From UBA7662 sp943369355 (lineage in GTDB: Bacteria; Bacteroidota; Bacteroidia; UBA7662), in assembly GCA_943369355.1 (NCBI GenBank), contig CALRMX020000007.1, positions 93,703-157,702 of the forward strand: DNA of 64,000 nt, given 5' to 3'. Both the position numbers and the translations under genes were made by a program. The stretch's first letter is position 1. Each line of letters starts with the position of its first letter. Below are positions 27,414 through 35,649 of this stretch, one piece after another. Under the pieces are notes generated by a model. It was given only the letters and a program-made list of their open reading frames with translations. It made no database searches and was not told where the DNA came from.

Positions 27414-28761
27414 CTTGAGCTGCTTCGGGTAAGGTTAACTTAACGGAGATTATACGTCTATCGTCTGCTTCAACTACGGTAAACACGAAGCCAGCGTGTA
27501 CTATTTCTTCCCCTGGCACAGGCATATGACCACTCAACTCAAGTATCAATCCTGCCAAACTGTCGGCTTCACCGCGTACATCTTCGAACAAGTCTTCGTC
27601 GATATTCAAATGTTTAAAGAGTTCTTGCAGTTGTACTTTAGCTTCAAACAAATAGTTTCGCTCGTCTAGTTGCTGATAAGGGAGTTGTTCGGCTTCGTCG
27701 AATTCGTCGTTAATTTCACCCACAATCTCTTCGAGTATGTCCTCTAATGTGATGAGCCCAGCACAGCCTCCGTATTCATCCACTACGATGGCCATGTGGG
27801 TATGTTTGGTTTGAAAGTCTTTGAACAAATCGTCGATACGCTTTTTTTCGGGTATGAAAAACGGCTTACGTAACAAGCCCGACCAGTCGAAATGATTATC
27901 CTTGTCGAGATGCGGTAGAAGATCTTTCAAATACAATATTCCGTTGATTTTGTCGAGCGACTCGGTATATACCGGCACCCTGCTGTAACCCGATTCGGTA
28001 ACGAATGCGAGTAATTCGGTGTAGCTTAAATCGCTGTCGACCGCTTGTATATCTTGCCGAGGGGTCATGACCTGTTTCACGCTGATGTTCCCAAAATTGA
28101 CAATGCCCTTCAAGATGTCTTTCTCTTCGGTCTTTTCTGCTTCTTCTTCGTAAGTCAGTTCGATCGCTTGATTCAGCTCGTCCATGGATACATTCTGCAC
28201 TTTATTCTTCATTCTTCGGTCGATCAAATCGGTTCCTGTAATAAGAAGCCAGTTAAAGGGTGCAAAAATCCTATTCAAGACTTTAAGTGCTGGTGCCATG
28301 AAAGCTGCAACCTGCAAATTCTTCTCGGTAGCATATACTTTGGGTACAACTTCACCAAACATGACAATCAAGAAGGTGACCAGCAAGGTTTGAATAACAA
28401 AACCAAGAATGGGATAAGAACTAATGTCAATTTGCTCGGCAAAAATGTAATACGAGATGATTACCACGCTCACGTTGACGGTGTTGTTCGCGATGAGCAA
28501 GCTTGCTAACAGTTTCTTCGGATGATCGAGCAAGTGCACAATCAATCGATCGCGTGGTTTATCGCTTTGCACAAGTTGATCATGAATGCTTTTGCTCATG
28601 GAAAAAAAGGCTACTTCCGATGCCGAAATGAGGGCACTGCAAATGAGCAGGAGTACGATGATGCCTAGCATCAACAATAGTTCCTGAACGGGTACGGTAA
28701 GCGTTACCTGCAATAACAGGCCTATACTACTCGTGGGAGGTTCTCCTAAGGATGAGTCCAA
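27376..28761 (-). CDS. gldE: Gliding motility-associated protein GldE (CorC/HlyC-like)
   Basis: A 461-residue membrane protein with an N-terminal DUF21/CNNM domain of about four helices (SALISASEVAFFSMSKS near residue 40), paired CBS domains (VMTPRQDIQAVD and HTHMAIVVDEYGGCAGLI, about 235-350) and a C-terminal CorC_HlyC domain. Relatives transport or sense divalent cations such as Mg2+. It is paired with gldD by overlap, and in flavobacteria it is associated with GldD function. Confidence 0.9.
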   Translation of the reverse strand: MDSSLGEPPTSSIGLLLQVTLTVPVQELLLMLGIIVLLLICSALISASEVAFFSMSKSIHDQLVQSDKPRDRLIVHLLDHPKKLLASLLIANNTVNVSVVIISYYIFAEQIDISSYPILGFVIQTLLVTFLIVMFGEVVPKVYATEKNLQVAAFMAPALKVLNRIFAPFNWLLITGTDLIDRRMKNKVQNVSMDELNQAIELTYEEEAEKTEEKDILKGIVNFGNISVKQVMTPRQDIQAVDSDLSYTELLAFVTESGYSRVPVYTESLDKINGILYLKDLLPHLDKDNHFDWSGLLRKPFFIPEKKRIDDLFKDFQTKHTHMAIVVDEYGGCAGLITLEDILEEIVGEINDEFDEAEQLPYQQLDERNYLFEAKVQLQELFKHLNIDEDLFEDVRGEADSLAGLILELSGHMPVPGEEIVHAGFVFTVVEADDRRIISVKLTLPEAAQDEQDESRTTPDI

Positions 28762-28782
28762 AATGGTTGGGTTTCGTGAAAC

Positions 28783-29211
28783 TTAAAATGGCAAATCATC
28801 GTCGCTCTGAACCGACGAATAATCGTCGTGCGATGCGCTGCCCGAAGAGGAGCTGCCTCCTTCGCCAGGCTTACGGCTGAGCAAAACGATATTTTCACCG
28901 ACGATTTCGACGGTGTAGCGGGTATTGCCATCTTTATCTTCCCACTTCCGGGTACTTAACCGGCCTTCGATGTATACTTGTTGTCCTTTCGAAAGGAATT
29001 TTTCTGCACGTTCGGCCAAGGCCCTCCAAAGTACTATATTATGCCATTCTGTTCTTGTTTGACGGTTTCCGTCGCGGTCTTTGTAGTCCTCCGACGTTGC
29101 CAAAGGAAAGGTTACCAGCTTCACCTTGGCCTCTCCGTCCCTACCTGTCTCTTTCACCTCAGGATCTTTCCCGAGGTTACCGATCAACATCACTCTGTTT
29201 AATCCAGCCAT
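28783..29211 (-). CDS. ssb: Single-stranded DNA-binding protein
   Basis: A 142-residue SSB with an OB fold (MAGLNRVMLIGNLGKDPEV, TEWHNIVLW, GQQVYIEGRLSTRKW), a low-complexity Ser/Gly linker and the acidic C-terminal tip DDDLPF that recruits partner proteins. It overlaps mutY by 13 bases. Confidence 0.96.
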   Translation of the reverse strand: MAGLNRVMLIGNLGKDPEVKETGRDGEAKVKLVTFPLATSEDYKDRDGNRQTRTEWHNIVLWRALAERAEKFLSKGQQVYIEGRLSTRKWEDKDGNTRYTVEIVGENIVLLSRKPGEGGSSSSGSASHDDYSSVQSDDDLPF

Positions 29212-30254
29212 GCTTCAATTGAATTTATATACGTAGATATCAATTTTGGTAAGGGGTAATGATTCAAATCGCTACGACTCACAAAATTAAGGTCATTCTG
29301 TTGCAATTTAGAAAAAATTCGCACCAGCCAAAAGCGGGCAAGCAGTCGCTGGTGGCTGAGCAGATGTTTGTAGTCGTGAGTACGTTCTGCGCCAAGTAGT
29401 TCGGCATTCGTTATTGAAAAATTTTGCGTGAATCTTGCCAGAAGTTCTTTGGTATCTAACAAGCTATCCGCCTCAATCAACCAGGGGTCGTATAAACCTT
29501 GCCAGATATCGCCTTCTCCCCGACGGTTCAAATAAAATCCATCGTCGTAGGCGATGAGCACGTAATTAAAATAGCGATCACGCACCTTGATTTTACCAGC
29601 TTTCACCGGCAATTCAGTTATTCGTTGCTGCTGCCGTGCTATACAACCGTTTGCTAACGGGCAACGGCCGCATTCGGGATTCCGGGGCGTGCAGCAAGTA
29701 GCTCCCAACTCCATCATGGCTTGATTAAACGAACCAGGGCGTGCTGGATCGATCAATTCTTGCGCCTTGGCCTTAAACAGGCGCTGCCCGGTAGGTTGAT
29801 CAATGGCCTCTTGAATGCCATAAACCCGACTCAATACCCGATAAACATTACCATCGACAACCGCATGGGGCAAATCGAAGGCCATTGAGGCGATGGCCGA
29901 TGCTGTATAATCACCTACCCCTTTTAACCTACGGAGTTTGTTGTAATCGGCTGGAAACTGCCCTTCAAAGTCGGACACAATCTGCTTGGCTGCCGACTGT
30001 AAATTTCTCGCACGGCTGTAATAACCCAGCCCTTGCCAATCGCGTAATACCTGCTGTTCGCTCGCACTGGCCAAGGCAAATACGGTGGGATAATGGGTTA
30101 TAAAACGCTCGTAGTACGGTAATCCTTGTTGCACGCGGGTTTGTTGCAATATGATTTCCGACAGCCAAATGCGATAGGGGTCTTTGGTTTTCCGCCACGG
30201 CAAATCACGGTGAGCGGCCTCATACCAGCGAATTAGATCAGATGCAAACGACAT
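29199..30254 (-). CDS. mutY: A/G-specific adenine glycosylase
   Basis: MutY removes adenine mispaired with 8-oxoG. The 351 residues show DLPWRKTKDPYRIWLSEI with the catalytic Glu, the helix-hairpin-helix LKGVGDYTASAIASMAF, the catalytic Asp in AVVDGNVYR, and the iron-sulfur cluster cysteines in CCTPRNPECGRCPLANGC. A C-terminal NUDIX-like 8-oxoG recognition domain follows. It is the first gene of the leftward run and diverges from the HU gene. Confidence 0.95.
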   Translation of the reverse strand: MSFASDLIRWYEAAHRDLPWRKTKDPYRIWLSEIILQQTRVQQGLPYYERFITHYPTVFALASASEQQVLRDWQGLGYYSRARNLQSAAKQIVSDFEGQFPADYNKLRRLKGVGDYTASAIASMAFDLPHAVVDGNVYRVLSRVYGIQEAIDQPTGQRLFKAKAQELIDPARPGSFNQAMMELGATCCTPRNPECGRCPLANGCIARQQQRITELPVKAGKIKVRDRYFNYVLIAYDDGFYLNRRGEGDIWQGLYDPWLIEADSLLDTKELLARFTQNFSITNAELLGAERTHDYKHLLSHQRLLARFWLVRIFSKLQQNDLNFVSRSDLNHYPLPKLISTYINSIEAWLD

Positions 30255-30311
30255 AGCACACTAAATAACGACAACATATGCAATTACGTTTTTAATTCGG
30301 CTACAAAACCT

Positions 30312-30320
30312 TATTTTTGC
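30312..30320 (+). promoter_or_regulatory. -7 element of the HU gene
   Basis: TATTTTTGC is an exact TAnnTTTG match, 40 bases before the HU ATG. The upstream TTG is not evident (GTTTTT lies at about the right distance). Confidence 0.55.
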
Positions 30321-30360
30321 AGTCCGTTTCCAAACGATAAAGTCTAATTAATACATCAAG

Positions 30361-30660
30361 ATGACCAAAGCAGAAGTTATTAGCCAGATTGCCGAACAAA
30401 CCGGCATTGAGAAAGTAGATGTTCAACAAGTCGTAGAATCATTCTTCGGCGTGGTGAAGGACTCCATCAAAAACGGAGAGAACATTTATGTTCGTGGTTT
30501 TGGCAGTTTCATCGTGAAAAAACGTGCTAAAAAAATTGCACGAAACATTTCGCGTAACACTTCAATTGAAATCCCCGAGCATTTCATTCCGCACTTCAAA
30601 CCTTCGAAGCAGTTTATCGAAGAGGTTAAAGACAACGTTCGCAACACGGTTGTAGCCTAA
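30361..30660 (+). CDS. HU/IHF family DNA-binding protein
   Basis: A 99-residue histone-like protein with MTKAEVISQIAEQTGIEKVDV, the DNA-binding arm region FGSFIVKKRAKKIARN and the C-terminal helix. It bends DNA as a dimer. It heads a rightward group of HU, TPR protein, small basic peptide and rng, an order I recall from many Bacteroidota. Confidence 0.95.
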   Translation: MTKAEVISQIAEQTGIEKVDVQQVVESFFGVVKDSIKNGENIYVRGFGSFIVKKRAKKIARNISRNTSIEIPEHFIPHFKPSKQFIEEVKDNVRNTVVA

Positions 30661-30663
30661 TAC

Positions 30664-31500
30664 ATGACCCGTCTACAGCTCATAGTTCTTGCCATTTGCC
30701 TTTCGATAGGTGCTGGTCTTTTCTTTTTCGGGAAGATGACGGCTCTTAAATCGGAAAGTGCAACGGTATCGGCCGACGCAGCCCCCATGGACACAGAGTC
30801 CTTGCTGCTCATCAGTCGATCGGCATTGAATGCACAAGAGCAAGACAAACTCGCGGATATTGAAAAAGCACTCGATACGGTAAAAGCAGCGCCACAACGT
30901 GAGGCACTTTGCCGCAGCCTAGCAGCATTTTGGGAAACCAAAAGTGACTGGGGTGCTGCAGCAGTTTGGTACGAACGTGCCGCAGCTGAAAGTAAAAATG
31001 CTTTGGCCTATGCCCTCGCTGGCACCCGCTACCTAGCGGCAGCAGACATGGCAACTGACACCGTTTTACTTCAATATCTGCAGGGAAGCGCTATTCGTAA
31101 TTTTGAATCGGCCGAACAGCTCGACCCGGAGAATCTGGATATACAGGCCGACTTGGGACAAGCACTCACCGTAGGTACTGCCCAGCCGATGCAGGGTATC
31201 CAAAAACTGTTGGGAATCGTACAAAAAGAGCCTAAACATCTGAAGGCTAACTTTCATTTGGCTCAACTGGCGATCCGTTCCGAACAGCACGATAAAGCCG
31301 AAAAACGTTTTCGCGACATCTTAAGTTGGTACCCCGGATTCGCCGACGCCTACCTTGGTTTGGGTGAAGCCCTGTACAAACAAGGCAAAACCACCGAAGC
31401 TATTCAGGCCCTCGAAGATTACAAAGCACTCTCTAAAGACCCGAGCATACTTGCTCAGGTCGATAATTTTATTCAACAAATCAAAAGTTCAACACCTTAA
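30664..31500 (+). CDS. Membrane-anchored TPR protein
   Basis: A 278-residue protein with one N-terminal helix (about residues 5-24) as anchor. Several TPR units follow, including SDWGAAAVWYERAAAESKN, NLDIQADLGQALTVG and AYLGLGEALYKQGKTTEA. The TPR part would face the periplasm. It probably scaffolds a protein complex; its partner is unknown. Starts 3 bases after the HU stop, so it is co-transcribed. Confidence 0.8.
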   Translation: MTRLQLIVLAICLSIGAGLFFFGKMTALKSESATVSADAAPMDTESLLLISRSALNAQEQDKLADIEKALDTVKAAPQREALCRSLAAFWETKSDWGAAAVWYERAAAESKNALAYALAGTRYLAAADMATDTVLLQYLQGSAIRNFESAEQLDPENLDIQADLGQALTVGTAQPMQGIQKLLGIVQKEPKHLKANFHLAQLAIRSEQHDKAEKRFRDILSWYPGFADAYLGLGEALYKQGKTTEAIQALEDYKALSKDPSILAQVDNFIQQIKSSTP

Positions 31501-31509
31501 TTCCATACT

Positions 31510-31599
31510 ATGCCTTGCGGTAAAAAAAGAAAGCGTCATAAGATCGCCACGCACAAGCGTAAGAAGCGTCTCAGAAAGAATCGTCACAAGAAGAAATAA
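31510..31599 (+). CDS. 29-residue very basic peptide, candidate ribosomal protein
   Basis: The peptide MPCGKKRKRHKIATHKRKKR... has 29 residues, about two thirds Lys, Arg or His. Composition and the spacing of H-K-R-K-K-R-L-R-K-N-R-H recall the COX24/mS38 (AURKAIP1) peptide and the mycobacterial bS22 ribosomal peptide. I also recall near-identical peptides upstream of rng in other Bacteroidota. It lies 9 bases after the TPR gene, and a strong hairpin follows. A ribosome-bound role is inference. Confidence 0.7.
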   Translation: MPCGKKRKRHKIATHKRKKRLRKNRHKKK

Positions 31600-31617
31600 G
31601 TCCCTTTTTCTTCTTTT

Positions 31618-31660
31618 CAGCAACACTTCAGCCCATTTTATGCAGGCTGGAGTGTTGTTG
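31618..31660 (+). promoter_or_regulatory. Strong hairpin in the leader of rng
   Basis: Arms 31618-31633 and 31645-31660 pair over 16 positions (two G-T pairs) with an 11-base loop. The following TTTCTGTCGC is too poor in T for a classical terminator. It lies between the basic peptide and rng, 49 bases before the rng start. It could be an attenuator, an RNA processing site, or an RNase G autoregulatory target. Confidence 0.6.
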
Positions 31661-31708
31661 TTTCTGTCGCACCCACAGGTCGGCCCAAAACCCGTATAAC
31701 CTATTCAC

Positions 31709-33283
31709 ATGTCTGAAACCACCGCGAATCGCGCGAATAAATCCCTTTACGTGAGCAATACCCCTACTGGGGTTGAAATTGCCATGTTCGAAGACAAGCG
31801 ACTTGTGGAACTCACCCAAGAAAGTACCGATAAGGAATTCTCGGTGGGCGATATTTATTTGGGCAAGGTGAAGAAGGTAATTCCTGGTTTGAATGCTTGT
31901 TTTGTAGACATTGGCTACGAAAAAGACGCCTTCCTGCATTATCTCGACTTGGGTGCTCAGTTCAATTCGTTGAAAAAATTCACCGAAGAAACCCAGAGTG
32001 GCAAGCGAAAAAACGGCAATCTCCAAAATTTCAAGCTAGAGCCTGACATTGCCAAAGACGGTACCATAGCCGATGCAGTAAGCAAAGGACAGTTGGTGCT
32101 GGTTCAGGTAGTAAAAGAACCGATTAGCACAAAAGGCCCGCGGCTGAGCACCGAACTCTCGATTGCTGGGCGCTATGTTGTGCTGGTGCCTTTCAACGAT
32201 TCGGTAAGTATCTCAAAGAAAATCTCCGATTACCAAGAGAAAAAGCGGCTCAAGCAACTTGTTTTGGGGATAAAGCCCCGGAATTTTGGCATTATTGTCC
32301 GTACAGCAGCTGCTCAGGCCGAAACTGGCGAACTGGAAAAAGACATACAGGAGCTGGTTGAAAAATGGGAAAACTGTTTTAGAGGACTCAAAACGGCGAA
32401 ACCAGCCGATCGGGTTGTTCAAGAAATGGCGCGTACTACAGGGATGTTGCGTGATTTATTGAACGACACCTTTTCGAGCATTTGGGTCGACGATCCCCGC
32501 ACCCACGAAGAGGTAAAAGATTATGTGACCACCATTGCCCCTGAAAAAGCAGAGATCGTTAAACTGTACAAGGGTAAAACGTCGATGTATGAACATTTTC
32601 ACGTAGATAAGCAGATTAAATCGGCTTTCGGCAAGAACGTGACCATACCGGGAGGTGCATACATCATCATCGAACATACAGAGGCGCTTCACGTGATTGA
32701 TGTGAATTCGGGCAACCGGCTTAAAAGCGAATTGGACCAGGAGAGCAATGCCGTGAACACCAATTTGGAAGCAGCCGAAGAAATTGCCCGGCAATTACGT
32801 TTACGCGATATGGGGGGCATAATTGTGATCGATTTCATCGACATGAAGAAGGCCACGCACAAAAAGGATGTGTTTGATAAGATGGTAGAAGTGATGGCTA
32901 CCGACCGTGCTAAACACACCATACTGCCCATAAGCAAGTTTGGTTTGATGCAAATCACTCGTCAGCGTGTTCGTCCCGAACTCAATGTGAGCATTACCGA
33001 AACCTGCCCCACCTGTGAAGGTACCGGCACCATTCAACCAAGCATATTGCTTGCCGATCAGTTGGAGGTGAATTTGAGGTATATACTCACCGAGCAAAAC
33101 GAGAAAAAGCTCAAACTACATGCACATCCTTACCTAGCCGCCTGGTTAACGAAAGGATTCCCTAGTCCACGGTTTAAGTGGCTACTCAACCATAAAATGT
33201 GGATTCCCGTAATACCTGAAAATGGTTATGCGCTCAACGAATACCACTTTTTCAATAGCAACGACGAGCAGATTACGCTTTAA
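31709..33283 (+). CDS. rng: Ribonuclease E/G family endoribonuclease
   Basis: RNase G-type enzyme of 524 residues that cuts single-stranded RNA and matures the 5' end of 16S rRNA. Features are the S1-like domain (SVGDIYLGKVKKVIPGLNACFVDIG, described in parts), the catalytic DNase I-like region with the Asp of HVIDVNSG (about 329-336) and IVIDFIDM, and the zinc-link CPTCEGTG (about 432-439). It lacks the long RNase E C-terminal scaffold. It overlaps the convergent carotenoid gene by 11 bases. Confidence 0.93.
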   Translation: MSETTANRANKSLYVSNTPTGVEIAMFEDKRLVELTQESTDKEFSVGDIYLGKVKKVIPGLNACFVDIGYEKDAFLHYLDLGAQFNSLKKFTEETQSGKRKNGNLQNFKLEPDIAKDGTIADAVSKGQLVLVQVVKEPISTKGPRLSTELSIAGRYVVLVPFNDSVSISKKISDYQEKKRLKQLVLGIKPRNFGIIVRTAAAQAETGELEKDIQELVEKWENCFRGLKTAKPADRVVQEMARTTGMLRDLLNDTFSSIWVDDPRTHEEVKDYVTTIAPEKAEIVKLYKGKTSMYEHFHVDKQIKSAFGKNVTIPGGAYIIIEHTEALHVIDVNSGNRLKSELDQESNAVNTNLEAAEEIARQLRLRDMGGIIVIDFIDMKKATHKKDVFDKMVEVMATDRAKHTILPISKFGLMQITRQRVRPELNVSITETCPTCEGTGTIQPSILLADQLEVNLRYILTEQNEKKLKLHAHPYLAAWLTKGFPSPRFKWLLNHKMWIPVIPENGYALNEYHFFNSNDEQITL

Positions 33284-33941
33284 TCGCCAAACCAATCCCC
33301 ACAAGCGCAAAAAAACCACATTGGTACATCCAGTACCGAATGGCAAGTAGGTTGTTCCAGCGGTAGTTCATGGCCGTGAAAAAACTCAAGATGAGTACGG
33401 AAAAAAGCCACCACGCGAGGTAATTCTGAAAAGGAGCAACAAATAAGGCATTGGTAGCCGTTGCCTCCCAGTTCCAAAATCCAAGTGCGACGGCCACAGG
33501 CTCGATCAAAACATCGGTAGCCACCAAGAGAAACGCGCCTAAAAGTGGTTTGAGCCAACGATTAAGCTGCAAGCCTTGTGTAAACTGATGGATGCAATAC
33601 AATAAAATCACCCAATTGAGTCCGATGATCAGCGGCACTCCGAAAAGTTTTGGCCCCAAAACGTCACCATAAGCATAGGCGCCAAAAATAAGGCCCGTTT
33701 TCACCCCTAGTACTTCAATGCCGAAGCCTGCCAGCCAACAAAGTATCAAAATAGCCAGAAACTTGCGGGTGTAGGTTTCTTCAAACCACAACAAAGCAGC
33801 TGCACCGAGCAATAAGGTTACTGGGGTAAGAGCTAAAAAGATAGGGCGTGTAATGGGCAGCAACAAACCCAATGCACCAAAGCCGTACACCATTCCAAGC
33901 CATAAACGCGCTTGCTTTAGCGCAACACTCTTCCCTTCCAT
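33273..33941 (-). CDS. cruF: CruF-type carotenoid hydratase
   Basis: A 222-residue membrane protein of about seven helices from the ATG at 33939-33941; an upstream reading adds 72 unconserved residues inside the glycosyltransferase gene. The block GFGIEVLGVKTGLIFGAYAYG, shown here in outline, and TDVLIEPVAVALGFWNW are characteristic of CruF (DUF422), which hydrates the 1',2' double bond of gamma-carotene-type ends. This is the distal gene of the crt operon, overlapping the glycosyltransferase by 25 bases. Confidence is high for family and moderate for exact reaction. Confidence 0.85.
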   Translation of the reverse strand: MEGKSVALKQARLWLGMVYGFGALGLLLPITRPIFLALTPVTLLLGAAALLWFEETYTRKFLAILILCWLAGFGIEVLGVKTGLIFGAYAYGDVLGPKLFGVPLIIGLNWVILLYCIHQFTQGLQLNRWLKPLLGAFLLVATDVLIEPVAVALGFWNWEATATNALFVAPFQNYLAWWLFSVLILSFFTAMNYRWNNLLAIRYWMYQCGFFALVGIGLAIKA

Positions 33942-35014
33942 TCGTAGGTATTGGTTAGTTTTAAGTAAATCGATCGCCACGCAATCCAATGAAAAACCAT
34001 GAGCTGTGGGATGTGTAGTAGCAAATTTATAATAACGGGTTGGCCTGCCGTTCGCAAAATCATGACGCGCGATAGTAAAATCACCGTAGTTAATGCTATT
34101 ACTTCTCGCAAAGGCACCCAAAACCAAAAAACTGGCCACAGGTAAGCGGTTAAACACAAGTAAACAATCAATCCAGGAATGCTGTAGCCAAATCCGGCCA
34201 GAACATTTTTTGAAAAGCCGCGAACTCCTTCACCCAAGTCGTGGTACATACGACAGCGGATAGCCCCTTGTGGATCGGTGAGGGTCATGACCCTTTTGCC
34301 AGCAGCTTTTAGCTGTCTAAAAATAGCGATGTCTTCCACGATGTTGTTGCGTACCTGCTCGTGTGGTTGTTGACTTCGGTAAACCGCCGCCGATAGGAGC
34401 AAAAGCTGCCCGTTGGCTGCCGCCAAACTGGGATGTTTAAACCAGCGAATGAAGTTGAGCGGCAATAAACTCAGCAATAGTTGGTGCATGAGTGGAACGG
34501 TAAGCCGTTCACCAAAACTCCGCATCTCTTGAAAAGGAAAAACCGACAGTGCGTCGAGCTTCATTCTTTTTGCATAGGAAAGAGCACGCGTGGAGGCGTC
34601 TGGAGCCAACTGTACATCGGCATCGATAAAGAGGAGCCACTCGCCACTTGCCTCTTGTGCAAGTTGGTGACAAGCCCACGACTTGCCCAACCAGCCTGCG
34701 GGTAAGTCTTTGCCTTCGAGCAAACGTGCCCGTACATCGCCTTGCATAGCGCCTTTGGCAAGCTTCGCTGTCGCATCGGTGCTGTGATCGTCGAGCACGA
34801 GCAACTCGAGCAATACATTTTGTTGCGCTAAAGCCGACTTAATTACCTGTTCAATTTGCCGCTCTTCGTTTCTGGCAGGAATGAGTATACTCAGTTTTAC
34901 AGGTGCACCCTTCAGCCAAGAAGCTGGAAGTACTGCTTTGCTTAGCCAGTTGTACAAGGAGATGGCAAAACGTAGGGTCGCAAAGAGTAATACGACTTCA
35001 AACAACCAACTCAT
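33917..35014 (-). CDS. GT2 glycosyltransferase, carotenoid cluster
   Basis: A 365-residue enzyme starting at the ATG at 35012-35014, which overlaps the acyltransferase stop by 4 bases. It has an N-terminal membrane helix, a GT-A domain with LSILIPARNEERQIEQV, LVLDDHSTDAT and LFIDADVQL (DxD), and C-terminal membrane helices. It resembles carotenoid glycosyltransferases of the CrtQ kind. With CruF providing a tertiary hydroxyl, it probably glycosylates the carotenoid; that link is inferred from context. Confidence 0.85.
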   Translation of the reverse strand: MSWLFEVVLLFATLRFAISLYNWLSKAVLPASWLKGAPVKLSILIPARNEERQIEQVIKSALAQQNVLLELLVLDDHSTDATAKLAKGAMQGDVRARLLEGKDLPAGWLGKSWACHQLAQEASGEWLLFIDADVQLAPDASTRALSYAKRMKLDALSVFPFQEMRSFGERLTVPLMHQLLLSLLPLNFIRWFKHPSLAAANGQLLLLSAAVYRSQQPHEQVRNNIVEDIAIFRQLKAAGKRVMTLTDPQGAIRCRMYHDLGEGVRGFSKNVLAGFGYSIPGLIVYLCLTAYLWPVFWFWVPLREVIALTTVILLSRVMILRTAGQPVIINLLLHIPQLMVFHWIAWRSIYLKLTNTYEWKGRVLR

Positions 35015-35649
35015 TGAGGACGGTATTTGAGGTGAATGTGGGCTTCGTGCTGGGCGCGACAACGATCGTAAAAATCTTGGTAGGCACGTTCGAGCTCGGC
35101 TGACGTTGTTTTGGGACCGAAACTACACCAGTGGTGATAGTGGTAAACTGTAGGCTTCGGCTGATCACCATATTCGGTAAAAAACGCAGAAAATAGCCAT
35201 TGGACAGTACTACCCGTTTGCAAAGCATAGCGCAGTATACCCGGCTGAAAGTGAATTTGATGTTTCCCAGCCGATTCAATCTGGCCTTGCGGATAAATGA
35301 GCACACAATTCCGAGCCTCCTCAAGCAAATCCCGCAAGTAAATGCCCGTATCTACCATCGTCCTAGTGCCTGGTTGTATGCTAAAAGCACCCAAGCGGGA
35401 TAAAAATTGGCGAGGTTTAAGCTGATTTTCGAGCATCAGCACATGAAACTTTCGGTTTATTCTCCTGTGCAGCAGCAGCGGCCATATACCGTCCCACCAA
35501 CTGGTGTGGTTACTGAGCCAGCAAACCGCAGCTGCTGATGGGGGTGGTAGTAGCTCACCTTCAAATGCACGAAACTGCCGGTAGAATACCCAACGAAAGT
35601 AACGATCAAAAAAAAGTTGATAGAGCCAGTGATGGCGTGCTCTAATCAT
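35011..35649 (-). CDS. PlsC-like acyltransferase, carotenoid cluster
   Basis: A 212-residue 1-acylglycerol-phosphate acyltransferase-like protein with the catalytic NHTSWWDG (NHx4D, about residues 47-54) and a variant of the second motif, YPQGQIES, in place of FPEGT. Placed between a glycosyltransferase and a desaturase, it likely acylates a glycosyl carotenoid, as CruD or CrtO-type enzymes do, rather than lysophosphatidate. Overlaps both neighbours by 4 bases. Confidence 0.82.
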   Translation of the reverse strand: MIRARHHWLYQLFFDRYFRWVFYRQFRAFEGELLPPPSAAAVCWLSNHTSWWDGIWPLLLHRRINRKFHVLMLENQLKPRQFLSRLGAFSIQPGTRTMVDTGIYLRDLLEEARNCVLIYPQGQIESAGKHQIHFQPGILRYALQTGSTVQWLFSAFFTEYGDQPKPTVYHYHHWCSFGPKTTSAELERAYQDFYDRCRAQHEAHIHLKYRPQ

